Below, piece by piece: positions 1 through 10,170 of a DNA stretch of 64,000 nucleotides. Under the pieces are notes generated by a model. It made no database searches. It saw only the letters and a list, made by a program, of their open reading frames with translations, and was not told the DNA's origin. The translations under genes were made by a program, and so were the position numbers. Within the stretch, counting starts at the first letter, position 1. Each line of letters starts with the position of its first letter. The DNA comes from Alitta virens (lineage: Eukaryota > Annelida > Polychaeta > Phyllodocida > Nereididae): positions 40,243,410 through 40,307,409 of the forward strand of contig OW028578.1 of NCBI GenBank assembly GCA_932294295.1, read 5' to 3'.

Positions 1-560
1 AACTGTAAGCTTTTGAGCCAGCTGACTACTTAAAAGTGAATTCCTTGTCCGCTAAACAGTGATTTTTTTTCATACAAGGGAGAATGTGTTTTACCATAAA
101 TTTTACCTTGGGTAGTTAAATTTTAATGATAAATGCTACACTTAGTGCACCGAAGCAGTGACTAGAATCATAAACATTTTAGAACACCTTGTCCTATATG
201 ATGTAGTGGACCTATACAAAAGAATTGACAGGACCCTAAATTCACAGTTCAAAGTAATCAAGCACTAGAGTTTAAAAGACTTTAAGATGTGGGTCAAAAT
301 ATTATGGCAAGTTATATTGTTTGACTTTGCAGGTCGCTGTAAATATAATTCATACATAATCAGTAATACTGGACACATAGCTACACATATAGGCTAAGGG
401 AGGGTTGTTAAATCTGTCATTAAAACAACAAAAAGGTAAGTTGTGTTTCATTTTGGTGTCTTAGGATAATGACAAAGTTGTGCATTCAACAATGGCTATA
501 TCCTGCATACCCATGTACACTGTCATTGTAAACATTCATAGGTTAATTTATATCTTGCAG
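1..560. other. no recognised feature
   Basis: AT-rich sequence with no convincing exon or repeat boundary. It could be intron or intergenic sequence upstream of the glyoxalase-like exons. The earlier exons that such a gene requires are not visible here, so they probably lie left of the window. Confidence 0.4.
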
Positions 561-691
561 TTTACAAAGAAGAAAAGATATCCATGAGTACAAGACGACC
601 GTTTACCACATGGGGTACGGGACCTCCGAGAGTAACCCCTCTGAGGATGTCTCCAAATGGACACAAATCACCATCAAATTTTTCCAGTTAG
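561..691 (+). other. exon-like open stretch, unassigned
   Basis: A tatcttgcag acceptor at 551-560 is followed by unusually CpG-rich sequence for this neighbourhood. Two frames stay open. One (from 563) ends in TAG at 689-691 after about 42 residues and looks like a basic, proline-rich C-terminus. The other (from 562) continues to a possible GTTAGT donor at 687. Neither resembles the part of glyoxalase I that should precede the exon at 1893, and I do not recognise either peptide. It could be the last exon of an upstream gene, an exon of the same gene, or chance. Confidence 0.3.
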
Positions 692-948
692 TCATCATCA
701 ACATATCTATGCTTTGCATAACATACATACATACTTAAACATACAGTTAGTTTCATTAAAAACGGTCTGACAAATTGAACCAAAACAAAGTTAGACAACT
801 TCTGCCATACAATGCTACCAGCCATTAAACGGAGTTGTCTGGCTATAGCTGGCTACTCAAAGCCAGATCTATAAGTATGTGGAGCACCTATTGGTGCATT
901 GGTTGATAGTAAAGCAAATTTGTCAAAATGTAGCAAAAGTTTACTTAA

Positions 949-1368
949 AGTGATACTCCTTGAATCTTTCTAAATATTGTCCCATTTCCTTTCTCCCAGA
1001 AAGTACTCACAATAGTTTGCAGTGACTGTCTAGTGTCATTACAGCAGGTTTTCATTAATATTTAGCCACTTAATCATGGTAAATCCACATTTTTGGTCAA
1101 GAGTGACAGTTACAAGAATCATCCACTCAGAGCCATCTTCCTGTCACTAAGTGGGTCAGCACTGGTCAGTGGGAGCTGCAAGAATGTTGTAACCATGGCA
1201 ACCTGGTGAGTCACCAGAGTCCAGGCCACTTTAAATTTGACCTAGTTCTATTGGTGGGCCACCTATAGAAAACAGAGGGCTAATTACTCCTTAATTAATA
1301 GAGATGACTTGATAGTATGGAATTTAGTTGAGGCCATATTTTCTACATGGGATTCAAGGAGTATCACT
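949..1368. mobile_element. T2 TTAA-target MITE nested in R3
   Basis: Perfect 18-bp terminal inverted repeats (AGTGATACTCCTTGAATC at 949-966, reverse complement at 1351-1368) flanked on both sides by TTAA (945-948 and 1369-1372). TTAA duplication is typical of piggyBac- and Kolobok-mobilised elements. The 420-bp body has no coding capacity. Confidence 0.75.
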
Positions 1369-1688
1369 TTAAGCAATGGTGAAAATCTGCTGCGCATGCG
1401 TGCACAACAGCACCACCCAGCAATAATTATTAGTACTGACAGGTGTCGCCCTCTGGTGTTCCCTCTCCTACAAATGAATTTACATATCAATTTGTCATTT
1501 CTGTTGAAAAAATGCCTGGCTATTGCACATACACATTTATGATATATTAGTTACATTTCTTACATTTACCGAGGTTTTTATTTTTTCAATGGTTGTAGTT
1601 TAAGCCGACTATAAAGTAGAAGTAGACATAAGCAGCTGGCTTTAGCCAGTTACAGCTACAGCCAGGAATAGGTTGCTACAGCTGTCTA

Positions 1689-1828
1689 CATGGTCAATTA
1701 TGCCACGTGCATTTTCCATGCGTTTGGATAAACGCATGGAAAACGCATGGTTGTTGCCTCATTATAATTAGCTAAAAACCATGCATTTATCCTTCTCATG
1801 GAAAACGCACATAGCACATCTGGCCATG
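1689..1828. mobile_element. M1 palindromic TA MITE, copy 1
   Basis: A 140-bp element with CATGG...CCATG ends and long subterminal inverted repeats containing TTTCCATG/CATGGAAA. It is flanked by TA at 1687-1688 and 1829-1830. The homologous R3 copy has the unoccupied site at 9101-9102 (ctgtcTAgagtc), which proves insertion with TA duplication, as in Tc1/mariner-mobilised MITEs. Confidence 0.85.
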
Positions 1829-1892
1829 TAGAGTCGCCAATATTTTATGAAACTAACTGTATCTATCTATTTCGATTTTTGAACATTTTCAG

Positions 1893-3162
1893 CATTTGGG
1901 GAAGTGAAAATGAACCTAGTCTGCAATTCAACAATGGCAATGATAATCCACGAGGGTTTTGTAAGTAATTTACTCGTGCTCCAGCAGATAATATTTCTTT
2001 ATTTATAAAATATGTTTAAAAACAGGGTAAACATATATGGTTAGAAAATACACTGTTTTACAACATGGCCCTGTTATTAAGCAAAAAATAAAAAATGCCA
2101 AAAAATTGATATTACAAAATAACAAAAATAGTAAAATTACAATTAAATATCGAAAGTCAAATAAAAGCATTAATAAAATGAGCTTTATATTGAAATTTTT
2201 AATTGTTTTTTATTTTTATTTTTTGCCCCCCTACTGATGTTTTCTATATTACTCATCTGTAATGAGGCAAACCCATACTTGTGTCAGATTTTCATTTTGT
2301 ATTTTCAAGGTCACGTTGCATTACATGTCCCGGATGTGTTCGCATTCGCAAAACAGATTGAACCGTTGGGGGTTAAATTTATAAAGAAGCCTGACGAAGG
2401 TACACTAGCAGTAGGAATACATATGTCGACATAGTGTAAATTGTAGTCCGGCGTATCACTGTCCAAGCAGTCTCAACCGACTTTATAATTACACCCTGGC
2501 AGGCCTGTTTAGGCTTAAGCCTTTTTCAACTACCTGGAGAGTATACAGCCTGTAATGCAGAATTACCTACAGGGGCTAAGCACGTACAATTGCCATCACT
2601 GCCTATAGCCAAGTACCCATTTACACCTGGGTGGAGTGGAGCAAAGAGTAACAGAGGATCTGCTCAGTTCCTCCATGCCATGGTGGGGGCACGAACCTAC
2701 AACCTTTCGATTTGAAGGCGAGCACCTTAACCACCATAGTACAATTATTTGATAGTGACTCGAAACTTTTTGGAGGGTCATCTCCCGTACTATTGACCTT
2801 TTTTAGCTAAACGACAAGATAACAACCATACAATGAGCTCAGTTTGTACAAATGATTCTCAAGGTATTCTCTTGTTGTATTAATTATGTTAAAGGCAATA
2901 GCCAACACAGCCATCAGCTAGTGGCACCACTCCCCTGTTAGTGTGATGATATTGAAAGTTATTTATGTACATTGTGAATGCATGTGTTGATTCTGAATAA
3001 ACTTAAACTTAACTTAAACTTACATTTATTTCAGGTAACCCAAAAGGTCAGACTTTCATTCAGGACCCGGATGGATATTACATTAAAGTCATCACTAAGA
3101 ATGAACCAGCCCCAGATCAAGAAAACCCCAAGGCTTATGTGGACATGTTCAAATATCAATGA
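1893..3162 (+). CDS. GLO1: glyoxalase I-like protein, last three exons
   Basis: Lactoylglutathione lyase (cytosolic; hemithioacetal of methylglyoxal and glutathione to S-lactoylglutathione) is the family match. Exons are 1893-1960, 2310-2399 and 3035-3162 (TGA), with AG/GT borders and agreeing phases (1 and 1). Signature stretches are WGSENEPSLQFNNGNDNPRG, HVALHVPDVFAFAKQIEPLG, VKFIKKPDEG and GQTFIQDPDGYYIKV. The metal-ligand His (GFGH in human, here GFCH with Cys made across the splice) is kept. The Glu of human DPDGYWIEI, the catalytic base, reads Lys (DPDGYYIKV), a one-base GAA-to-AAA difference. A C-terminal tail of about 20 residues follows. The exons for the N-terminal half and the other ligands are not in the window. 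It is either a catalytically altered paralogue or a gene with a damaging allele or assembly error. Family call certain, activity doubtful. Confidence 0.88.
2560..2746 (-). mobile_element. S3 tRNA-derived SINE in glyoxalase intron
   Basis: On the minus strand a tRNA-like head has an A box-like TGGTGGTTAAGG and a B box-like GGTTCGTGCC. It is followed by a body ending in a GTAAATGGGTACTTGG-type segment. It lies in the last intron of the glyoxalase-like gene, antisense to it. Only one copy is seen in this window. Confidence 0.6.
2935..3030 (+). mobile_element. retroelement 3' tail, (AACTTA)-like
   Basis: GATTCTGAATAAACTTAAAC followed by further AACTTA-type repeats, directly before the acceptor of the last glyoxalase exon. 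An AATAAA-like signal plus a simple-repeat tail is the usual 3' end of CR1/L2-type LINEs or SINEs. No coding part remains. Confidence 0.4.
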
Positions 3163-4029
3163 TAAATGCCCTGAAATTGCTGAATGGTTCCCAACATATA
3201 CATGCAAATGAATTTACCAAACCCTGGTATAGATGTTTGCCAATAACAATAGTATACCTTTTTCGAATTTTTTTGGCTGAGGATTAAAAGAGCATTGAAT
3301 GGTTTTTAGATGGGTTTGTGATAAATCAAATTTCACTGTATTATAATGTCTTTACAGTGATTAGCTTACAAAAATCGTGCTTAATGTCAATTTCAATTCA
3401 TATGTCAATGAAAGCAGACAGGCTGCCACTGTTGCTGCTGCTTTTGTTGCTCCTGCTGCTGCTGCTATTACTTGGAAGAGCTCTCTTGATGAATAATTCA
3501 GTAATGGAATATATTTTCAAAGTAGATGTTTATCACATTTAACTTGACGGCCGTTCGATCAACAAAATCTAAAAGAACAGGAAGAAATAACATTGTTTTT
3601 TTTTAAGGTGTATCAGAGAGTAATGGATGAAGTATCTGTTATGTATTGTGTTGTATTGTATTGTATTGTATTGTATTGTATTGTGTACTGTGTATTGCTA
3701 CTGGTCTGATTTGGAATTAAAAATTGATATTTCTGCCAGTATCTATACTCACTTGATTTTATTTTTTTATTTTTTTACCTATTGCTTTCCCAGTAATGTT
3801 ATGCCAGACAATGTCTTACTTTTTCTAATCTACCATTTATATATTGTACTATGCATGTGTACAGCTTACATGACCAGCTGTCAAAAGTAGAGATGTGATT
3901 ACCAGTTAGATAATTGGGATTTCGGGGTTATACTGCTAATAGTCTGTTTTTTATTGATGCTACATCGCTTAGTATGACAAAATTATGACCAAAAAAATGT
4001 GTACTATAATTCAAATCCATTATGTGGAC
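3163..4029. other. downstream of glyoxalase; simple repeats only
   Basis: Holds a short CTG-rich run at about 3430-3475 and a (TATTG)n microsatellite at about 3636-3690. The rest is AT-rich with no exon or repeat boundary I can support. Part of it should be the 3' UTR of the glyoxalase-like gene. Confidence 0.4.
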
Positions 4030-4165
4030 ACCCAGGTCCATACACTTGGAAACTTCACTGCAGAGGACGTCATGTGAATCCAGGACTCCTATTGGCTAAA
4101 GCAATCCCTCACCCAATGGGAGACAGGATTTGCATGCGTTACAGAGTCTATGAAATCTGCCGATG
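4030..4165. mobile_element. M3 palindromic MITE, degenerate copy
   Basis: Contains GACGTCATGTGAATCCAGGA and CTCCTATTGGCT-type arms, the central signature of the M3 family, whose best copy is at 47943-48081. Outer arms are decayed. No coding capacity. Confidence 0.55.
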
Positions 4166-4179
4166 ACAGCTTTAAATGC

Positions 4180-4870
4180 TGATCAGAATGGTGGCATTAA
4201 AATCCATTGTCAAATGCCGACTAGATAAATCTAATGTGTTTACGCAGAATAAATAGCTGTGCCAAATTTACTGTGATACTCACAGTTCTCTTCAACCTTG
4301 ACAAAATGGAATCTGAAAGCAAACTGAGCTCATTGTATGGATGTTACCAGCAGACCATTTTAGCTTTAGTCTGGCACTCTGTTCAAATTGAAAGGGAACG
4401 CTATTGGACTCTGATTAAATTGCTGTTTTTTTTTTCGTTCATTACAAACTCATGCCTTAGTTGTTTTTGATCATTTTTTGATGGACCCCTTTCACCAGTA
4501 TTTACAGTCAATTTCATAAACTTTGAAACAATATTCCAGAGGACGTCATGTGAATCCAGCTGGATTCCCGTTTGCAGAGAGATTGTCTTAGCCAACGAGA
4601 GTCTTTTATTCACATGACGTTCTCTGATGTTTTTTTGTCCTTGAAATTGGCTGTAAACACTGTGTGCAGTCACCTCACAGCCCAGTGATGTACATGTTTT
4701 GCTTGATTACTCATCCAAAGTGAATTAATCAATTTTATTATAGTCTACAGGCTGGCTTATTGTATCAAAGGTCTAATAATGAAATTACTGAATAACTAGA
4801 TGTTCATGTGCTGAGTTAATGCAATTCTTGTCCTGACAAACAGGCCATTACGGTAACCTAGGTAAACTAG
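4180..4870 (+). repeat. old dispersed repeat pieces plus M3 copy
   Basis: 4187-4400 resembles 22040-22250 (shared aaaatccattgtcaaa and AGACTGAGCTCATTGTAT-like blocks, also near 19740). 4640-4870 resembles 12620-12830 (shared ACACTGTGTG..GTCACCTCACAGCC). Between them, 4515-4645, sits a second M3 copy with GACGTCATGTGAATCC at one side and CACATGACGT at the other. The pieces may be parts of one long ancient element broken by MITEs. Confidence 0.5.
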
Positions 4871-5913
4871 CAGAGAATGTCCATAATAAGGTCGCTGGGC
4901 TGTTGAAGGACAGCAGTGAGAAAATTTGATAGTTTAGTTCAACAATCATGTTATATCTATCCCTGGCACAGTCATTGCTCTCATATACAGTAGTTTTGGA
5001 GCGCGTATGGATAGTTCAGGGGTGAAAGAGACAGATCAGAAAGATTGTAAAGTATTGACCAACTTTTCTGGCCCATTCCTAATGTCCTTATCATCAAACA
5101 CTTTTCGGTGCTACATAGGTCATTAGCCTAAAAGAATACAGAAATAGCATTACAACTGTACAGGAAAGGGGTTAAAAGAAGTGAAAACAAGTTTATTGCC
5201 CAGATGTTGGCCATTGTTGAGGGTGATGGTTTCATTCTCATCAAATCTTTCAATCAGTCTGAAAAGTCATTCTGAGGATGCAACTATCCATGCACCCTTT
5301 AAAACAGCTGTTACAACTGTATTTATATTTTTGTCATCTTCATTGTGAACCCCGGCATTAAGATTACCCATTGCACATATTTTACTGGTCCTAGTAACAA
5401 GGTTTTCTTATTGATTTGATCAGAGGTATAAAATACAATGGTAAGAATACCTTTAGGTCAAAGAATGGGTGGTCTAGTGGTCATAAAGTAGAGTTTCACT
5501 ATATTCTTACCAGAACAGATATGCATGTAATAACATTCAATTTTATCTTGTCAAAATGCTTCCACACATTATATATTTTCTTTTTTCCACATGTGACTTC
5601 TTGCCATGGAGTCCTCCTGTTTCTTAGCAGCAGCAGTACTTGGCAATAAAACATCTAAAAATGGCAAACATAGATGACAGCAATGGAAAACATTGTCAAA
5701 CTGTCATATAGATTTAAATCTGATAGGTTTTAAACAAAGTAAATGACCGTGGCAGCAGAGTTTGGGGGTGCTGTTCATATCTATTTCTGGAGAGTTGCAA
5801 TATCGATCTATTTTCACATATAACAAACCCATACTTGCACATTTGAAAGCAAGTTGTTGAATTTACTATAACAAGCCATGCCTAGCTGCATTCCAACTGA
5901 AAAACCACATTGG
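4871..5913. other. no recognised feature
   Basis: AT-rich sequence without a convincing exon, RNA gene or repeat boundary. Confidence 0.35.
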
Positions 5914-6417
5914 AATAGTGGATTTTCACGGAAGGGTTCTCTATATTTCTACCAGGTGGCTATGAGGGTGGGGACCTAGCTCAGAGGTAGCGCTCTGGGC
6001 TTCCACCCACTGGGCCCTGGGTTCGATTCCCGGTCGAGCCTATGTTGAATGGCTATTTCATCCTTCATCTCATTGCCATGGTCTCTGCCTGTCCTAATTA
6101 GCCCAACACGTGCAGAAATACAGGACATAAAGCCCTAACCACACACACACACCAGGTGGCTATGACAGAACACTGCAATTCTATTGGATGAAAAAGTTCC
6201 CGCCTTTGGCTGTGAATGGCTGAAGCAAAGTACATCCTAGCAGCAGTAATATTTGACACCTTTTCATTAAATTGATTTTTGTAATTTTTCTGAGAAATGT
6301 ATATTTATTGAATAAGTCAGTGATTATCTTCTTTGTCTGAAAAGCAAAATGAGTAATAAGAGGAGAGGAAGGACTTATGTCTTGCTGAACTCAGGGCTGC
6401 TCAGTGAAAAGACTATT
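5914..6417 (+). mobile_element. M2 MITE, copy 1, split by an S1 SINE
   Basis: Starts AATAGTGGATTTTCAC and ends with the degenerate inverse AGTGAAAAGACTATT. It aligns along its length, inverted, with 48831-49114. An S1 SINE with its own 15-bp target duplication interrupts it at 5966-6150. Without the SINE the element is about 300 bp and non-coding. Confidence 0.7.
5966..6150 (+). mobile_element. S1 tRNA-derived SINE, complete copy
   Basis: The tRNA-like head has an A box (CTAGCTCAGAGGTAGCGC) and B box (GGTTCGATTCC). The anticodon-loop equivalent CTTCC resembles tRNA-Gly(TCC). A unique body ends in AGGACATAAAGCCCTAA and a (CA)n tail. Perfect 15-bp target duplications ACCAGGTGGCTATGA flank it (5951-5965, 6151-6165), so it moved by target-primed reverse transcription and is fairly young. 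Confidence 0.92.
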
Positions 6418-7016
6418 ATATAACTAATTTGTGTAATAGATTATGCCCAGGTCTTGCAATTAAATACCATGGGTGAGTGGGTAAGACACTACTAAGACGG
6501 GCCTTATTTTTGCACCAGATAGGGCTGATCAGGATAGCCAGCAAATGATGAAGCAACCTTCCAACACGGGCTACCAGTCATGGGTTACTAGCCTCAGAAT
6601 TTACAACAAAATAAAGGTATTTACCATCGAATTAAGGTATTTAAATAAGTTATACAACGTCATGTTGCATGCAATAGACAGCTTTAGCTTGATGGTGGCA
6701 GGTAGCAGGCTGTCACTGGGTGTGTAAGTATTTTTTGCTAGCTCAGTATTGCTTGTAATATTCAACAACATGCAATATCCAAGACTGTTATGTGTGTCAA
6801 ACTTACAATATTCAAAATTGAAATTATAATTTTTTTTTTTAACCACAAAAATTCATAATAACATTTCAAATTTTCACCACAACAAAAATTCATCTTCAAT
6901 AAATGACAATAGGATATCTTTTATTCATCATTTAAGGCTTTTTTTACTTTTTAAGTTGCAATATTGATGTAAAATGTCATCAAGGGGGAGCCTTCGACAG
7001 CGACTTCTAATTATTC
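6418..7016. other. no recognised feature
   Basis: AT-rich, including a poly-T run near 6830. No supported exon or repeat. Confidence 0.35.
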
Positions 7017-7020
7017 TTAA

Positions 7021-7492
7021 GGGGCGTTCACACTATCACATACAAGAGCTAAGTATCAGGACGTATGACCAAATATAAAAATATTCATTAGTTATGTAAC
7101 TTGCTCGGGAGTCAGTCGGCGAGCATTTTACGTACGTTCTACGTACCCATCCTTGGCCATACGTAGCCATACGTAGCCACTGTCCATCCGTATGTGTTTG
7201 CCATCCACTCGCGTCCACTTGTAGAAGGCTCTTAAAACAATCGCCAGATGTCCGTAAAACGCTCGCTGAACATCCGTCGCCAAGCACACGTGAGACTTAC
7301 ATGGGGAATACGTGAGGCACTCGTAGATCGCTCGCACGGAAGACGACGGACATCCGGCGAGCGATCTACCATTGCCTCACGTATGCTCATAGAAAGAAGT
7401 TATACATGATTAACAGAGCCACGAGTGAGCACGTATAGCCAATTTTTGATGTACATGGTCATACATAGGTCTTATAAGTGATAGAGGGACCC
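7021..7492. mobile_element. T1 TTAA-target element, full copy
   Basis: Flanked by TTAA (7017-7020, 7493-7496). The left end GGGGCGTTCACACTATCAC is matched by the degenerate right end GTGATAGAGGGACCC. The interior is strikingly CpG-rich for this window and built of related ~20-bp phrases such as CGAGCGATCTAC, ACGTACGTAGCC and GACGGACATCCG. It has no transposase. Related copies are at 13761, 40569, 40858 and 51560. Confidence 0.75.
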
Positions 7493-7496
7493 TTAA

Positions 7497-8785
7497 GACA
7501 TTTGTTCAAATAAACAATTCTGAGTTCTGAGCTTTTGTAAAATACTGAACATAACTTTTTATACCTGGGCCTAGGCCTTTATCAAGTATAGAACAATCAT
7601 ACTATGTTCTATGACAGACCAGGTATATTAAAGCGAACGAACGCTCTGAGGCTTGAAAATATATGGGTCAACGCAGCGGCAGCGTATGGAGCATAGGTAG
7701 TTGTACTATAATCATCTTCACCAAATTTGGTTTGTAAGTTGCGCTTTTGTATCGGGGTTCTAACGGTGTGCCATTTATAGCTGTATTCCTAAAACTGTAC
7801 GAAAGCGCAAGTTAAAACAGTTTTGGCAGGATTTCCCTATGTATTTAAGTGTTTACATTGTAGGCCTAGTGCTGCTGGCATTCTACACACAACACCAGGT
7901 ATCTATTCTTTTTTTGAAAAAGAATATTCTTGGTAATTATACTGTATTATGCTAATATATATATATATCACTTTATTTTAAATTCCAGTAAGAGAGTCGT
8001 ATTATCAAAAAGATTGTCACCAATATTAAGCCTAATGCTCAAGAAAGCCAGAAGACCGCTTTCTGACAGGCATCTTTCAATTTTTCTTTATAAGATCAAA
8101 TTTGTGGGTTCCACTTAATAACTCTGCATCTCAAGTGTGAGCTATCACCCTGCTTGTCACCAGAAAGGTGGGAAAAACTAGATCAGTAAAGCGAAAAAAC
8201 AAGATCAGTAAAGCGACCGAAGTTATCATGCGAAGAACTAATCATATTAAGTTTCATCCCTCAATTAAAAAGTAAGTGATATATGTCAGATTTCTCTTCT
8301 TTTTTCTTTTTTTTCTGCTGGCATTGTAAACCCATATTTAAGATTTCAGGAGTTAATAGATCTATCAAAAAATGTATCTAAAAGGTTGCTCTGGCCGCAA
8401 ACTCATTTTAGAGCAATGGGCAGTCATGTCAAGTCGACCAGAGTCAAATACTTTTTTTTTTTACAAGGAACAAGACATAGATACTAGGTGATATAAGAAT
8501 CCCCTTTAATTATTATCATTTTAATTATATTTTAATTTAATTTCCTATTGTTTTACTTCGCTTATCATTTTTACTAATTGATTTTACTGTGGCATGTTTA
8601 TTTATTTATTTTACTATTTATGCTTTATTATAATTTTAATTAATTGTTGCAAAATAAATATACTTACTTAATCTATAGCTACAACTTTAATTCAAGAAAA
8701 TTCCGCATGCAGTCACAACATACAATTATCAGACTCTTGCAACTTCTCAACTTTCTATAACTTGTGAATTACAGTGACTAATATT
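7497..8785. other. no gene; possible LINE 3' end
   Basis: The stretch at about 8510-8690 is T-rich and ends in AAATAAATATACTTACTTA, like a retrotransposon 3' UTR with a short tail. The rest holds nothing I can support. Confidence 0.35.
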
Positions 8786-9132
8786 ACAGCTAGTTCAATT
8801 AAAAACAGCCTGTCAAATTTAACCTAGACAATGCTAGACAACTTCTGCTATACGGTGCTATCTGCCACTAAACAGAACTGTCTGGCTATAGCTGGCTACT
8901 CCCAGCCGGATCTAAAAGTACATGTTGCACCTTTTTTTTGCATAATTTGAGAATTAGGCATATTATCATTTTTTTGTCGAAAAGATGGTTCATATTTTCT
9001 CAGTGGTGGTACTTTAAGCCGACTATAAGCTAGGAGTAGACAGAAGTGGCAAGCTTAAGCTAGTTACAGATACAGCCAGGAATAGGTTACTACAGCTGTC
9101 TAGAGTCAACCATATTTTATGAAACTAACTGT
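8786..9132. mobile_element. R3 element, copy 2, with empty M1 site
   Basis: Ends ACAGCTAGTTCAAT (8786-8799) and ATGAAACTAACTGT (9119-9132) match the R3 termini. The interior shares GACAACTTCTGC and CTGGCTATAGCTGGCTACTC with copy 1. TA at 9101-9102 is the unoccupied version of the site holding M1 at 1689-1828. Confidence 0.7.
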
Positions 9133-10034
9133 ACAAGTGATCACATATTTATTTTGAGAATACAGGAATTTTATCCTTTGACAGTTTCATATACTAGCTG
9201 TACTGAATCCACAGTTAAAATCGCTAATCAAAAATGATGTAAACAATTTTCATATTCTCAGGTCTAACACAAAATTGGATTAACTCAATTTGTATTAGTT
9301 GTTGAAATTAAAACATTTCCATCAATGGTTTTTATTTCATCAAACTCTAAAGCATCTAACTCATTTTTGATGTAATTGTGCATTGCACTGAGCATTCTGA
9401 AATTGTGGTATAAATTTAAACACTGTAAAAAGCATCCTGCTAACACTACAGTAAGTTATTGGCAGCTCATTTGCCAGTAACCTACTGTAGTGTTTACAGT
9501 ACCTGTACAATTTACTTTAAATGCTTTGCTACTGTATGTAAAACTACAGTAGCATATTGCACATTTTACAAGAAATCATTTTACTTACTGTAAACTTATT
9601 TTAGCTCTGTTGTTGTACATTTTTCTTTAATTTACTGTAACTTCGTCAATTTTAATCAGATTTTAAAAATTTAAAGTTTCACTTGGCTGGAATTAACTGG
9701 GAATAATAATACGCACACACCCCCCCCCCCCCCTCCCCGTCTGATCTGTCAAACAGATCAGTGCCGAGTAGGCAATACATTTTGTCAGTCAAGCTAATGA
9801 TTACTTAATGCAAATGTACATAAGTTTTGAGTCAAGTATCATGTTAAGTTGATCAAATCTTCATGTCTTTCGATTAGATTGCACTAACTGTCTGTTTGGT
9901 GCTAAAGCCTAAAATAAAGATGCTATTTTTTTTTTACTTGTTTTAATATCGTTTATAATCATTATCATTTAATAGTGTAAAATAAATTTATATAGGAAAC
10001 TTTCCGAGTAGCATATTCTCACTCTTCTGTATAT
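9133..10034. other. non-coding, with one strong hairpin
   Basis: 9442-9494 folds as a hairpin: 23-nt arms (AACACTACAGTA... and ...TACTGTAGTGTT) whose two mismatches become G-U pairs, with a 7-nt loop. A weaker one, GCTACTGTA/TACAGTAGC, lies about 40 bp on. A poly-C run sits at about 9720-9735. No gene is seen. Confidence 0.5.
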
Positions 10035-10073
10035 TTTCCGCCTAATGTATAATATTATACCCCACAATCAGTT

Positions 10074-10170
10074 GTATACCACATAGAAAAGCCATGTGGT
10101 ATAGCCTATGTGGTATACATGTGTATACTACATGGCTTACCTTACAAGGATGGGAAATGTATACCACATA
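10074..10170. repeat. cluster of overlapping inverted repeats
   Basis: A perfect 13-bp inverted pair GTATACCACATAG (10074-10086) and CTATGTGGTATAC (10106-10118) overlaps a second pair, AGCCATGTGGTATA and TATACTACATGGCT, and a third TGTATACCACATA at 10159. This looks like the end of a foldback element, but the partner end was not found. Confidence 0.55.

Larger units (their letters stand above)
743..1860. mobile_element. R3 non-autonomous DNA element, copy 1
   Basis: Perfect 14-bp terminal inverted repeats: ACAGTTAGTTTCAT at 743-756 and its reverse complement at 1847-1860. Subterminal sequence matches a shorter copy at 8786-9132. This copy is interrupted by two younger insertions, T2 at 949-1368 and M1 at 1689-1828. 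No transposase is encoded, so it was presumably mobilised in trans. The class is not identified. Confidence 0.7.

Noticed and set aside
3318..3542. ORF with a run of about 14 Leu
   Set aside because: Comes from a short CTG-like repeat; no acceptor or start context and no family resemblance.
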